DNA from: Scytonematopsis contorta HA4267-MV1 | GTDB taxonomy: Bacteria > Cyanobacteriota > Cyanobacteriia > Cyanobacteriales > Nostocaceae | Length of the DNA stretch: 64,000 bases | Reading direction: 5' to 3' | Assembly: GCA_019359035.1 (NCBI GenBank) | Contig: JAHHIC010000036.1 | Coordinates: 62,001 to 126,000, forward strand | Part shown: positions 18,547 to 27,178 of the stretch, in pieces | Layout: each line of letters opens with the position of its first letter | Numbering within the stretch: position 1 is the first letter of the stretch | The notes under the pieces: model-generated | Databases searched by the model: none | Told to the model about the DNA's origin: nothing | The model's input: only the letters and a program-made list of their open reading frames with translations | Position numbers and translations under genes: made by a program

Positions 18547-18676
18547 GTGATATATGCCAATAAATTCCGCTGAATCGTCATTATGTTTTAACAGCATAAA
18601 ACATCTTATAAGTCAGCGAGATTTAACATAATTTAAGTGAAGTTGCGTTAACCAACGCGAAATAGCAATCCTCACC

Positions 18677-18711
18677 GAACCCGGTTTTGCAAGATAAACT
18701 GGGTTTCTTTT
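18677..18711 (+). terminator. Probable intrinsic terminator
   Basis: GAACCCGGTTT (18677-18687) pairs with AACTGGGTTTC (18698-18708, with a G-T pair), followed by TTTT. It would end the transcript of the small membrane protein and precedes ppa. Confidence 0.6.
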
Positions 18712-18826
18712 GATTGGGGGATTAGGGAATAGGGAGTACTCCCTAAAAATTAAGCGTCAATTTGCCATAAAATTCTACACGGGGAGCATTCTCCCGGAAG
18801 TCGTCGTTAGTTCAGGAGTTTTTTTT

Positions 18827-19342
18827 GTGGATTTATCCCTTATTCCACCTCAGCCTAAACCAGGTTTAATAAATGTATTGATTGAAATTGTTGGGGGAAG
18901 TAAAAATAAATACGAGTTTGATAAGGATTTAAACGCTTTTGCCCTTGACCGTGTGTTGTATTCTTCGGTGAAGTATCCTTATGACTATGGCTTTGTACCC
19001 AATACTTTAGCTGATGATGGCGACCCCCTCGATGGTATGGTTATCATGGATGAACCAACCTTTCCAGGATGTATCATCGCTGCAAGACCGATAGGTATGC
19101 TAGAAATGATTGACGGAGGCGACCGCGATGAAAAAATTCTTTGTGTTCCAGACAAAGACCCACGCTACGCTCACGTAAAATCTTTGAAAGATTTGGCTCC
19201 GCACCGCTTGGATGAAATTGCTGAATTTTTCCGTTCCTATAAAAATTTAGAAAAAAAGGTCACGGAAATTCGCGGTTGGCAAGATGCGGATAAAGTTCAT
19301 CCTCTAGTAGAGCAATGTATCCGAGCAGCGGCTAAAGGTTAA
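18827..19342 (+). CDS. ppa: Inorganic pyrophosphatase
   Basis: 171 residues from GTG 18827 ([20 protein letters not shown]), with AGGAG 8 bases upstream. A longer frame open from 18710 adds 39 residues that do not belong to the family. The soluble type I enzyme splits pyrophosphate in the cytoplasm. The signature [15 protein letters not shown] holds the metal-binding aspartates (canonical D-x-D-P-x-D), [18 protein letters not shown] and [11 protein letters not shown] give the other active-site residues, and [20 protein letters not shown] closes the fold. Length agrees with family members of about 170 residues. Confidence 0.95.
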   Translation: MDLSLIPPQPKPGLINVLIEIVGGSKNKYEFDKDLNAFALDRVLYSSVKYPYDYGFVPNTLADDGDPLDGMVIMDEPTFPGCIIAARPIGMLEMIDGGDRDEKILCVPDKDPRYAHVKSLKDLAPHRLDEIAEFFRSYKNLEKKVTEIRGWQDADKVHPLVEQCIRAAAKG

Positions 19343-19474
19343 TTGCTAATTGGTAATTGGTGATTGGTAATTGGTAATTTGTAATTGGTAATCGGTAATT
19401 GGTAATTGTATATTCCCCATTCCCCATTCCCTATTCCGAATTCCCCATTCCCTATTCCCCATTCCCCATTCCCG
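19341..19474. repeat. Two STRR tracts (TTGGTAA and CCCCATT families)
   Basis: AATTGGTAATTGG-type units run from 19341 to 19409, then TTCCCCATTCCC-type heptamers from 19412 to 19474. They fill the gap between ppa and panD and open short ORFs on both strands that are not genes. Confidence 0.9.
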
Positions 19475-19512
19475 AATGACCACCCTTTATTACTAAAAAC
19501 CCCCAAAAAGCA

Positions 19513-19896
19513 ATGCAGCGCACGCTCCTTTTGGCAAAAATTCATAACTGCACCATCACCGCAGCTAATCTTAACTATGTGGGTAGTATCAGCATTGACG
19601 AAAATCTGCTGGAACAGTCGGGTATTTTACCTTACGAGCAGGTGCAAGTTGTGAATAACACCAATGGCGAGCGCTTCATTACTTACACAATACCCGCTCC
19701 TGCCTATTCTGGAGCGATTCAGCTAAATGGAGCAGCAGCAAGACTAGGCATGATTGGTGACCGCTTGATTATAATGGCTTACGGGCAGTTTACTCCGGAA
19801 GAGCTAAAAACATACTCCCCAACGGTAGTGATTGTGGATGAAAAAAACAAACCGTTGGAAGTAAGGCGTTACGATGAATTGCTTAGTAAGGTCTAA
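19513..19896 (+). CDS. panD: Aspartate 1-decarboxylase
   Basis: 127 residues. PanD makes beta-alanine for pantothenate and coenzyme A. It is made as a proenzyme that cuts itself between Gly24 and Ser25 to form a pyruvoyl cofactor; Y22-V-G24-S25-I is seen exactly at that position. The fold residues [40 protein letters not shown] and [13 protein letters not shown] are all present. Length and motifs are those of a normal enzyme. A TTG/ATG choice is not an issue: ATG 19513 gives the [11 protein letters not shown] start typical of the family. Confidence 0.96.
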   Translation: MQRTLLLAKIHNCTITAANLNYVGSISIDENLLEQSGILPYEQVQVVNNTNGERFITYTIPAPAYSGAIQLNGAAARLGMIGDRLIIMAYGQFTPEELKTYSPTVVIVDEKNKPLEVRRYDELLSKV

Positions 19897-19908
19897 TGTG
19901 AAAAAAAA

Positions 19909-20808
19909 ATGTCAAATATCAAGCCATCCCCTCCCCAGATTAATTTAGATCCAGAGCAAAATACCGGGCAACATGAAGGAGTTGAGGAATTTGTAATTCA
20001 ATTCTGGGGTGTAAGGGGTTTAATTCCCACCCCAAGTTGCGAGATGAGTCGTTATGGTGGCAACACTGCTTGTACAGAAATCCAAGTAGCAGGGAAAAGT
20101 TTGATTTTTGATGGTGGTACAGGTTTACGTATTCTGGGTAGAAGTTACTTAGAGTCACCAAATCCATTAAAAGCCCATTTGTTTTTTACCAACTCCCAAT
20201 CCAACCGTATCCAAGGGTTCCCTTTTTTTGCTCCGGCATTTGTCCCAGAAAATAGCTTTCATATTTACGGAAGTGCAGCCTCTAACGGTGCTTCGATAAA
20301 ACAGTCTTTGTGCGACCAAATGCTACAACCCCACTTCCCTTACCCTTTACAGGTAATGCAGTCGGAATTGCATTTTCATAATTTGGTTCCGGGTATGGTG
20401 GTGACCCTAGATGATGTTGTTGTCACTACAGCATTAATTAATCAAACTCAACGCTCTGTAGGTTTTAGAGTTTCTTGGAAAGAATATAGTGTTGCATACG
20501 TAACAGATTTACAACTTAATGGCGATGAATCAGACCAAGAACGTATCGCAGAACTAACTAATGGTGTCGATTTACTTATAGCTAATGCTACTTATATTCC
20601 CCCAACAGTTAATAATAATCACAAATCTAATCTTCTTTGGCAACCTGCGGTTGATTTAGCTCATAGTGCTGGTGCGAAACGCTTGGTAATTTCTTGTCAT
20701 CATCCAGATGACCAAGATGAATTTTTAGAAGGTATGGAAATTGATATTCAATCTACTTTTCCTAAAGGATTACTTGCGAAGGAAGGGATGAGTTTAACAG
20801 TGGTTTAA
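19909..20808 (+). CDS. Metallo-beta-lactamase-fold protein without the metal-binding motif
   Basis: 299 residues. The fold is recognisable: QFWGVRGLIPTPSCEMSRYG, GNTACTEIQV, LIFDGGTGLRILG and IQGFPFFAPAFVP follow the order of phosphoribosyl-phosphodiesterase-like (YycJ/PhnP-type) enzymes. The HxHxDH motif that should hold zinc is replaced by N95-S-Q97-S-N99-R100, so all four ligands are lost. A later Asp (VTDLQLNGD) and CHHPDD remain. It is therefore likely a non-hydrolytic relative that binds something or acts as a scaffold. It follows panD by 12 bases and may be cotranscribed. Confidence 0.8.
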   Translation: MSNIKPSPPQINLDPEQNTGQHEGVEEFVIQFWGVRGLIPTPSCEMSRYGGNTACTEIQVAGKSLIFDGGTGLRILGRSYLESPNPLKAHLFFTNSQSNRIQGFPFFAPAFVPENSFHIYGSAASNGASIKQSLCDQMLQPHFPYPLQVMQSELHFHNLVPGMVVTLDDVVVTTALINQTQRSVGFRVSWKEYSVAYVTDLQLNGDESDQERIAELTNGVDLLIANATYIPPTVNNNHKSNLLWQPAVDLAHSAGAKRLVISCHHPDDQDEFLEGMEIDIQSTFPKGLLAKEGMSLTVV

Positions 20809-20824
20809 GAACCCCACTCCAAAC

Positions 20825-20851
20825 CCCCTTCCCCGCTTGCGGGGAGGGGGC
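20825..20851. repeat. GC-rich hairpin (CCCCTTCCCCGC-TTG-CGGGGAGGGG)
   Basis: Perfect or near-perfect arms around a TTG loop, just after the preceding stop codon. Similar fragments of this dispersed sequence type lie near 21530-21570 and 25650-25690. Confidence 0.7.
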
Positions 20852-21042
20852 TACGATGATTTGGTTTATTTATTCAATTTTTCGTATCTAGGGTTTTATA
20901 TCAAAAATCATCAAAAAACGAGCGGATACATAAATGAAAATATATGTTCTCAACTATACTTTTTAATTGATATTAAATCTACACCTGTACTATTATCTCT
21001 CAAAGCTAATGTATTAGAGGGTGAATAAATAGGAGTTTTATT

Positions 21043-21441
21043 ATGGGGTTATCACCTATTTACTTGGAACAATTAGCACAGGCTAAACAGGAAGGACGAC
21101 TGGAAGGAAGACAGGAAGGAAGACAAGAAGGAATACAGGAGGGAATACAGGAGGGAAGACAAGAAGGAAGACAAGAAGGAAGACAAGAAGGAAGACAAGA
21201 AGGAAGACAGGAAGCAACTCAGCTTTACGAACAAAGACTAGCCGAGGCTGAGCGTAATGCACGGCTTGTTGAACGTAACATACAGCGTGCAGTTATAGAA
21301 AGTTTACTGCGTAACCGATTTGGTACTCTAGACGAAGAACTAACAGCAATTATTGAACCTTTGTTAACTTTGTCTCCAGATGAATTTACTCCCTTACTGT
21401 TGCAATTATCCCGTGAAGAATTGCTAGCTAGATTTCGCTAA
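21043..21441 (+). CDS. GRQE-repeat protein, C-terminal part resembles Rpn/DUF4351-type tails
   Basis: 132 residues with RBS TAGGAG 9 bases before ATG. After MGLSPIYLEQLAQAKQE come ten tetrapeptide units of the form G-R/I-Q/L-E encoded by near-identical 12-base repeats (about 21091-21213), a likely charged helix, then ERNIQRAVIESLLRNRFGTL and a C-terminal LTLSPDEFTPLLLQLSREEL. This tail is common at the C-terminus of cyanobacterial PD-(D/E)XK (Rpn-like) proteins; the nuclease domain is missing here, so it is either a stand-alone relative or a truncated remnant. The repeat length probably varies between strains. Confidence 0.6.
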   Translation: MGLSPIYLEQLAQAKQEGRLEGRQEGRQEGIQEGIQEGRQEGRQEGRQEGRQEGRQEATQLYEQRLAEAERNARLVERNIQRAVIESLLRNRFGTLDEELTAIIEPLLTLSPDEFTPLLLQLSREELLARFR

Positions 21442-21593
21442 CTTCAAAGGCTAACAACCTCAGCAACAAAAAAATCAACTACTTCTTTCTTATTAATCGT
21501 AGCCTGCTGATAACCCCCTCCTCTTAATCGTAGCCCCCTCACGAAGAGCGGGGAGTCACCGTTGGGGGTGGGGTTGATTTTGTTTTGCACAAA

Positions 21594-22865
21594 CTATACA
21601 GCAACAGATTTCTCAGCTATTTTAGGAGTACGTCCCAACAAACCAATCATCAGCTTCAGAGCGAATACTTTTAAAACAGGTATGCGCTGCATTAAAAACA
21701 AACTGAAGCGACGAACTAATTTTATCGGCAAAAAGTTATTAGAAAAAACTCTGTCCAAAACATCAGTCAAGCCTAAAATTGTCAGATTCTCTAATTTTCG
21801 CCACCGTTCATAACGTTTTAATACTTGAATTTTTCCGATATCTTCCCCATCTTGATAAGCCTGAGTGATAGTTTGCGCTAATGCTGCTGCATCACGAATA
21901 CCCAAATTTAACCCTTGTCCACCTACCGGGTGGCAACTGTGTGCTGCATCTCCAATTAAAGCTAGACGATGTTGGGAATATTTGTTGCTTTGCATTAACT
22001 GTACCGGAAAAATAAAGCGGTCTCCTAATAATTCCAATTTACCCATCTGGTTGCCATAGCGTTTGGTTAGCTCAGTTAAAAATTGCTGGTCATCTAGCGC
22101 ACACAAAGCTTTAGCTTCCTCGTGAGGAGCAGTCCAAACAATGCGGCAACGATTTCCAGGTAAAGGTAGTATCGCAAAAGGTCCACTCGGCCAGAATTTT
22201 TCGTAAGCAGTATTATTATGAGATTTTTCAGGCTTTACAAACGCCACAATACAGGATTGCCAATACTTCCAGCCATGAGTTTTAATTCCAGCGGCTTCCC
22301 TAATACGGGAACGAGAACCATCGGCTGCTACTAATAATTTACTGCGAAGCGTCCGCTGTTCTCCAGCAACTTTGATGTCGATGGCAACTACATCTTTTTG
22401 ATAATCAGTATTTACAACTTCTGCGGGACACAAATAAGTAATATTGGGACAACCTTTAACAAATTCTTGTAAAGGATACAAAAGAGTATAGTGTTCTGCG
22501 ACATAGCCTAAATCTTCCTTACCAATATCCGTTGTTTCAAACTCCACCACCTGGGGGTAATCAGCATCAGACATGCGTACATGACGGTAAGTTGCAATTT
22601 GGGGCAAAATTTTATCCCAAACACCAATTCCCTCGTAAATCAACGCTGATAGCATATGTACAGCGTAAGCTTGTCCTTTTGCAACTGCGGCTGATTCACG
22701 GGTAGCCTCAATCAGTAGCACGCTCAATCCAGAATCCTTAAGAGCACAGGCTAGGGTTAAGCCAACAATTCCACCACCAACAATAACCAAATCGTACTCA
22801 TACCCGCGCTTGGAAGTCGTGGTTTCACAAGAAGAAAGAGTTTGAGTCAGCTGTCTCACCGCCAT
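21594..22865 (-). CDS. FAD-dependent UbiH-family hydroxylase
   Basis: About 423 residues from ATG 22865 (MAVRQLTQTLSS); longer in-frame starts at 22886 and 22964 exist but add non-conserved residues. The N-terminal Rossmann fold DLVIVGGGIVGLTLACAL binds FAD, LLVAADGSRSRIREAAGI is the DG motif, and ALIGDAAHSCHPVGGQGLNL is the GD motif of flavoprotein monooxygenases. Family members hydroxylate quinone rings; in cyanobacteria the related slr1300-type protein has been linked to plastoquinone or tocopherol metabolism, but the substrate here is not shown by the sequence. Confidence 0.85.
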   Translation of the reverse strand: MAVRQLTQTLSSCETTTSKRGYEYDLVIVGGGIVGLTLACALKDSGLSVLLIEATRESAAVAKGQAYAVHMLSALIYEGIGVWDKILPQIATYRHVRMSDADYPQVVEFETTDIGKEDLGYVAEHYTLLYPLQEFVKGCPNITYLCPAEVVNTDYQKDVVAIDIKVAGEQRTLRSKLLVAADGSRSRIREAAGIKTHGWKYWQSCIVAFVKPEKSHNNTAYEKFWPSGPFAILPLPGNRCRIVWTAPHEEAKALCALDDQQFLTELTKRYGNQMGKLELLGDRFIFPVQLMQSNKYSQHRLALIGDAAHSCHPVGGQGLNLGIRDAAALAQTITQAYQDGEDIGKIQVLKRYERWRKLENLTILGLTDVLDRVFSNNFLPIKLVRRFSLFLMQRIPVLKVFALKLMIGLLGRTPKIAEKSVAV

Positions 22866-22977
22866 TGTTAAGATAAATTGCGACATTTTAACTATTATTG
22901 TGACGCAAACCAGGGGTAGAAGGCAAGGAACGATTAGCAATATGCCTTTATGGACACGCTGCACGAACGCATAGCAA

Positions 22978-23007
22978 TGTAGAGACGTAACATGTTACGT
23001 CTCTACA
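22978..23007. repeat. Palindromic element, copy 6 (perfect, 30 bp)
   Basis: A perfect 30-base palindrome with the same outer arms as copies 2, 3 and 13 but with core GTAACATGTTAC instead of GTTACATGTAAC. Two bases on one arm and their partners on the other have changed together. Confidence 0.95.
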
Positions 23008-23064
23008 CAAATTTGTAAGCTATATTCTTCGGAGATTAATCAAGTAATAAATATTATTCAATAA

Positions 23065-23301
23065 TTAATGGGTTTTGCGTGCCATCGCTACACGAGTGTG
23101 AGCTTTTCTTGCGTGAGCAATTTTGTGATGGCCTTTGCCGTGGTGAACTCTTGCTACTTTTGTTCTAGCTACTGGTCTTGCTGCAACCAACATAGAAGAT
23201 TTTGCAGGTGTAGGAGTTTTTGCTTGAACAGAAGGAGCGCTAATAGCTACGGGAGCAGCAATTACAGCAGCGAGAAGTAAAGCTTTAGCAAATTTCATCA
23301 T
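23065..23301 (-). CDS. Small exported His/Lys/Arg-rich protein
   Basis: 78 residues from ATG 23301 (or 77 from the next ATG), with GAG about 10 bases upstream; the longer frame to 23394 is unlikely. A signal peptide MMKFAKALLLAAVIAAPVAI...VQA-KT is followed by a basic, low-complexity mature part (VARVHHGKGHHKIAHARKAH). The mature protein has many His, Lys and Arg residues and no Cys. It may bind metal, polyanions or the cell envelope, but no family is recognised. Confidence 0.6.
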   Translation of the reverse strand: MMKFAKALLLAAVIAAPVAISAPSVQAKTPTPAKSSMLVAARPVARTKVARVHHGKGHHKIAHARKAHTRVAMARKTH

Positions 23302-23435
23302 TTTCGTGTTCTCATCTCGAATGGAATCAACAATTTCAATATCCCATAGCCATATGTCATTGACATGTAATTCCTGTGGAATTGTTATGTCCATTTTGGA
23401 AAATGTAAATTAAATAAATTACTCGCAACCTCATA

Positions 23436-24194
23436 TTAAGCAATAGTCGCAGCCATTAACTGTTCAGACATTTCCAGGTTTGATGTGACATTTTGGACAT
23501 CATCTAAACCTTCTAGAGTGTCAATTAGTTTGAGAAGAGAGCGTGCTAACTCAGGGTCAGTAACTTCTAAAGTATTACTCGGTATCCAGCGAAATTCAGC
23601 ATCTGTGACCTGAAAATTTTTGCTTTTGAGGGTTTTGCTAAGGTATTCTAAATTGCTGATTTCTGTAAAAACTTCCGCTTCTTCATCGTCAGTCATTTCA
23701 TAAGACTCCGCACCTCCTTCCAAAGAAGCCTCAAAAAGCAGTTCTTCATTTTTTACATTTTCGACAACACATATGCCTTTTTGAGAGAACATCCAACTAA
23801 CGCAACCTGTTTCACCAAGGTTACCGCCATTTTTACTGAAAGCTTCACGCAAATCCGCAGCAGTACGATTACGATTATCTGTTAGAGCTTCAATCAAAAT
23901 TGCCACACCAGAAGCACCGTAGCCTTCATAACGAATATTCTCTAGAGCATTAGCACCATTCGCAAAAGTCCCAGCACCTTTAGCTATTGCTCGTTCGATG
24001 TTATCATTTGGCATACCAGCAGCTTTGGCTTTATCAATAGCAGTCCGAAGTTGAAAATTTCCAGCCGGGTCGGGGACACCACTTCTAGCAGCAACAATAA
24101 TCGCACGGGAAAGCTGGGTGAAAGTTTTGCCCCTTTTGGCATCTACCGCAGCCTTCTGACGTTTAATATTTGCCCATTTACTATGTCCTGCCAT
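23436..24194 (-). CDS. yebC: YebC/PmpR-family protein
   Basis: 252 residues. The start MAGHSKWANIKRQKAAVDAK is the family signature. Family members are described as DNA-binding transcription regulators, and more recently as translation factors that relieve ribosome stalling at proline runs; both roles are from general knowledge. GMPNDNIERAIAKGAG and YEGYGASGVAILIEALTDNR are also standard. Length is normal. It is single, convergent to nothing, and transcribed opposite to the solute-binding protein gene. Confidence 0.95.
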   Translation of the reverse strand: MAGHSKWANIKRQKAAVDAKRGKTFTQLSRAIIVAARSGVPDPAGNFQLRTAIDKAKAAGMPNDNIERAIAKGAGTFANGANALENIRYEGYGASGVAILIEALTDNRNRTAADLREAFSKNGGNLGETGCVSWMFSQKGICVVENVKNEELLFEASLEGGAESYEMTDDEEAEVFTEISNLEYLSKTLKSKNFQVTDAEFRWIPSNTLEVTDPELARSLLKLIDTLEGLDDVQNVTSNLEMSEQLMAATIA

Positions 24195-24287
24195 AATCTC
24201 AACTTATAAACATTCTCTTAACCATATTAATGATGATAGATATAAATCTTGGACGAGTACGGCTAAATTGAAATAATTTTGTAAAAG

Positions 24288-25574
24288 ATGAGACAGTTTT
24301 TACTTCTATTACTAATCGGCATCTTGACTATAACCGGATGTCAATCATTACCTGAGAACACTGCTAAAGGCAAAGTAATTCATTTAACATTCTGGCACGG
24401 AGTCAACCCACCACCAAACCGAGATGTTGTCCAAAAACTAGTTGATAAGTTTAATCAAACTCACAAAAACATCCAAGTAGAATCACTGTATGTTGGACAA
24501 CAAGACGAACAAATGCCCAAAATATTATCAGCGGTAGTCGGTAATGCACCCCCAGATTTATTATGGTACACAGCAACAATTAGTGGTCAACTGGTAGATT
24601 TAGACGCAGTTATACCATTAGATGATATGTTGGATGCATCTCCTAGAAAACAGGAAATCGACCCAACATTGTTTGAATCAATGGAGTTTAAAAGTAAAAT
24701 CTGGTCTGTACCTTTTGCAACAAATAATGTTGGTGTTTTTTATCGCAAGAGTTTATTGGAAGCAGCAGGAATTAAAGAACTTCCCAAAACTTGGCAGGAG
24801 TTTCGCTCAGTAGCCAAAAAACTAACTCGCGATACTAATGGTGATGGTAAAATAGACCAATATGGAATGTTTTTACCTTTGGGTAAAGGAGAATTTTCTG
24901 TATTTACCTGGTTACCTTTTATGTGGAGTGCTGGCGGTGAATTAGTCAGTGGTGAAGCACGAGAAGCATCTGGGGTTGAATTGGTAAATAATAAAGGAGC
25001 TTCTTCTGCTTTACAATTTTGGCGAGATTTAATAGACGATGGTTCAGCTATTTTATCAGGACCAGAGCGAGGTTACGAAACCGATAATTTTGTCGCAGGT
25101 AAAGTGGCTATGCAGTTAACTGGCCCTTGGACTTTGACATATTTAGCGAAAGATGTTAAAGGCGATTTCGGTGTTTTCCCAATTCCTATTAGCCAACGTC
25201 CCGCAACTAGTATCGGTGGAGAAAATTTGTTTATATTCAAAACTAATCCTGAACGACAAAAAGCTGCATTTACTTTTGCTGAATACGCAATGAGTGAGGA
25301 ATTTCAAACAGAAATGGCGTTAGGAACAGGTTATTTACCTATTAATTTAAAGTCGCGTAGAAGTGAAAAATATCAGAAGTTTTTGCAAGAGCAGCCAACA
25401 GTTAAAGTCTTTTTAGAACAAGCTAAATCTGGAAGAGCGCGTCCTATTTTTCCCGGTTATACAAGGGTTTCTGAAAATGTTGGACGAGCCATCGAAGCTG
25501 TTTTGTTAGGCAAAAGTTCTCCACAGGAAGCACTCAAAGAATCACAGCAACGCTTGGATTTAATTTTTAATTGA
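24288..25574 (+). CDS. ABC transporter sugar-binding lipoprotein
   Basis: 428 residues. A lipoprotein signal peptide ends in the lipobox L-T-I-T-G-C (Cys18), so it is anchored to a membrane. The mature part is a MalE/UgpB-type (family 1) solute-binding protein: HLTFWHGVNPPPNRDVVQKL, VDKFNQTHKNIQV, APPDLLWYTATISGQLVDLD and PLDDMLDASP. A DTNGDGKIDQYG segment resembles a calcium loop seen in such proteins. No permease or ATPase genes are next to it, so it must serve a transporter encoded elsewhere. Likely ligands are oligosaccharides or glycerol phosphates; not determined. Confidence 0.9.
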   Translation: MRQFLLLLLIGILTITGCQSLPENTAKGKVIHLTFWHGVNPPPNRDVVQKLVDKFNQTHKNIQVESLYVGQQDEQMPKILSAVVGNAPPDLLWYTATISGQLVDLDAVIPLDDMLDASPRKQEIDPTLFESMEFKSKIWSVPFATNNVGVFYRKSLLEAAGIKELPKTWQEFRSVAKKLTRDTNGDGKIDQYGMFLPLGKGEFSVFTWLPFMWSAGGELVSGEAREASGVELVNNKGASSALQFWRDLIDDGSAILSGPERGYETDNFVAGKVAMQLTGPWTLTYLAKDVKGDFGVFPIPISQRPATSIGGENLFIFKTNPERQKAAFTFAEYAMSEEFQTEMALGTGYLPINLKSRRSEKYQKFLQEQPTVKVFLEQAKSGRARPIFPGYTRVSENVGRAIEAVLLGKSSPQEALKESQQRLDLIFN

Positions 25575-25578
25575 AAAA

Positions 25579-25624
25579 GTTGACTGTTGACTGTTGACTG
25601 TTAACTGTTAACTGTTGACTGTTG
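25579..25624. repeat. STRR tract (GTTGACTGTTGACT units)
   Basis: Six units of GTTGACT/GTTAACT follow the solute-binding protein gene. A GC-rich hairpin (CCCCTTCC...GGAAGGGG, 25654-25677) comes next. Confidence 0.88.
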
Positions 25625-25694
25625 TAAAAAATCAAAATATTTATTTTCTTGTTCCCCTTCCGAACATCGGGAAGGGGTTAGGGTTAGGTTCTTA

Positions 25695-26339
25695 TTATAG
25701 AGCCTGAAATTGACTTAGTAACCAAGTGTAAACTTGACCTTGGTTCATTCGACGAGTACGTTGAAAAGCTTCGTTCAAGACAGAAATTGCTAATCCAGGC
25801 AAAACTTGAGATTGATTTATTCGTCTACTACCACCATTTTCTATAGCAAAAGCAATAATTTGAACATTTTGCACGTCTACTATCCAATATTCAGCAACTC
25901 CCAAAGCTTCATACAAAATTCTTTTTTCACCTTTATCATCGGATAATGAGCTTTTAGCAACTTCTATAACTAAAGTTGGGGGTGGGTATATATCTAAATT
26001 TATTATGGAAGTACCGTAGGGAACAACACTTGCACTATCACCAATATAGTAAGATGCATCTGGTTGACAATCATCAAAGCCTATTTTTCGGTAGGTACAA
26101 TTATCTTTCCCATCAAGATTAATATTTTTAACCGCAGAAAATAAGGCAACGGCAGAAATAACTACTGTATGGTCGCTAGCATGGTCATTACCTACTGGTG
26201 GCATTTCAATCCTCATCCTTCCGTCATGATAGTAACCCTTTGCTTTTTCATAAGCAGGATTTTCTATTATTTGAATATACTCATCCCAAGTGATTGTTAC
26301 CCATGTATCTGTGGGAATTTGTGTTTGAGTTTCGTTCAT
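25695..26339 (-). CDS. Uma2 family protein (putative endonuclease)
   Basis: 214 residues of the Uma2/DUF820 family, abundant in filamentous cyanobacteria. It has a PD-(D/E)XK-type nuclease core: CQPDASYYI supplies the Asp, PPTLVIEVAKSSLSDD the E-x-K-like pair, and YEALGVAEYWIVDVQ the last core strand. N-terminal TWVTITWDEYIQIIENP and EMPPVGNDHASDHTVVISAV fit the family. The usual ERSPSS sequence is VAKSS. Cellular role of the family is not established; it has been linked to mobile elements by its copy number. Confidence 0.85.
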   Translation of the reverse strand: MNETQTQIPTDTWVTITWDEYIQIIENPAYEKAKGYYHDGRMRIEMPPVGNDHASDHTVVISAVALFSAVKNINLDGKDNCTYRKIGFDDCQPDASYYIGDSASVVPYGTSIINLDIYPPPTLVIEVAKSSLSDDKGEKRILYEALGVAEYWIVDVQNVQIIAFAIENGGSRRINQSQVLPGLAISVLNEAFQRTRRMNQGQVYTWLLSQFQAL

Positions 26340-26414
26340 GAAACGACTCTACCAATTATTCTATTTTCAGGATAAGGGATAAATAACTTAACAAGCATCC
26401 CCACTCCCCACTCC

Positions 26415-27014
26415 CTACTTCTTTAAGACAACATTAAACGAGTTCAAATAGCCTTGAATTGATTTGGTCAAAAACTTTTGCTGTGCTTTTGTAGTAATCA
26501 CCATCACTTGGTACAAGCGACCTTCAGCAAAAAACATGCGATTACGTGTAATTTTACCTACTCCATTCATATACTCAATTTCTTTTCCAGGATGACCATT
26601 GGAACTACGAATATCCCGTTGGCTAATTAAATTACTTTGTGTCGTCTTTAATGCCATATCTCGTGCATTATTCAGTAATTCTTGGGTGTTAGCTAGTTGT
26701 CCGTAGCTATCGGGAAAGTCATTAAAGGCTACTACATAAGCTACATCCTGATTTGCGGGTTTTCCCACGAACATTTCTAGATTAATTTCTCCCATAAAAG
26801 TTTTTTGGTTCTGGGTTACCCTCTTAGGATTTCCTGGCATCAAAACCGTAAAACGATTGTCTGGAGCAGTAAACAGCCTCCATTTTGACTGAACTGGCTG
26901 GGTAACTTTAGGTTTATTTTGAGGACGGGAGCGCGACTGACGCGCCTCTGCTAAGGTAAATCCGCTACACACTAAGGTAGCTACAAGTAAGGGGAACAAA
27001 AGTTTTTTTGTCAT
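26415..27014 (-). CDS. Exported protein, unknown function
   Basis: 199 residues from ATG 27014 (MTKKLLFPLLVATL). A signal peptide ends near LAEA-RQ, then a Gln/Arg/Pro-rich linker (RQSRSRPQNKPKVTQPVQ), then one compact domain beginning WRLFTAPDNRFTVLMPGNPK. This last motif (F-xx-P-xx-F-x-V-x-MPG-x-P) is typical of a family of cyanobacterial periplasmic or outer-membrane-associated proteins of unknown function. Six residues of a longer frame before the ATG are dropped. No catalytic residues are recognised. Confidence 0.7.
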   Translation of the reverse strand: MTKKLLFPLLVATLVCSGFTLAEARQSRSRPQNKPKVTQPVQSKWRLFTAPDNRFTVLMPGNPKRVTQNQKTFMGEINLEMFVGKPANQDVAYVVAFNDFPDSYGQLANTQELLNNARDMALKTTQSNLISQRDIRSSNGHPGKEIEYMNGVGKITRNRMFFAEGRLYQVMVITTKAQQKFLTKSIQGYLNSFNVVLKK

Positions 27015-27122
27015 TATTTTTGCTGTCGCTGATGCTGTTATCACTTATTTTGATATCTTCTAGTTTGTTATAACCGACAACAAGCCTCAGTGTCAGACCC
27101 TAATTTATTTATACCAACAGAA

Positions 27123-27175
27123 TGTAGAGACGCGAGATAAAATACCACCAGACGCGATAAATCGCCGTCTCTACA
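27123..27175. repeat. Palindromic element, copy 7 (long, with nested repeat)
   Basis: Outer arms TGTAGAGACG and CGTCTCTACA are 33 bases apart. Inside lies GCGATAAATCGC, the same sequence that forms the core of the copies near 49569 and 49621. This looks like one element inserted into, or recombined with, another. Confidence 0.8.
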
Positions 27176-27178
27176 CCT

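Noticed and set aside
18710-18826. Longer start for inorganic pyrophosphatase
   Set aside because: The extra 39 residues are not part of the family and AGGAG sits right before GTG 18827.
20837-21028. 63-codon ORF before the GRQE-repeat gene
   Set aside because: No RBS and no nuclease motif; could not be shown to be the missing N-terminal half.
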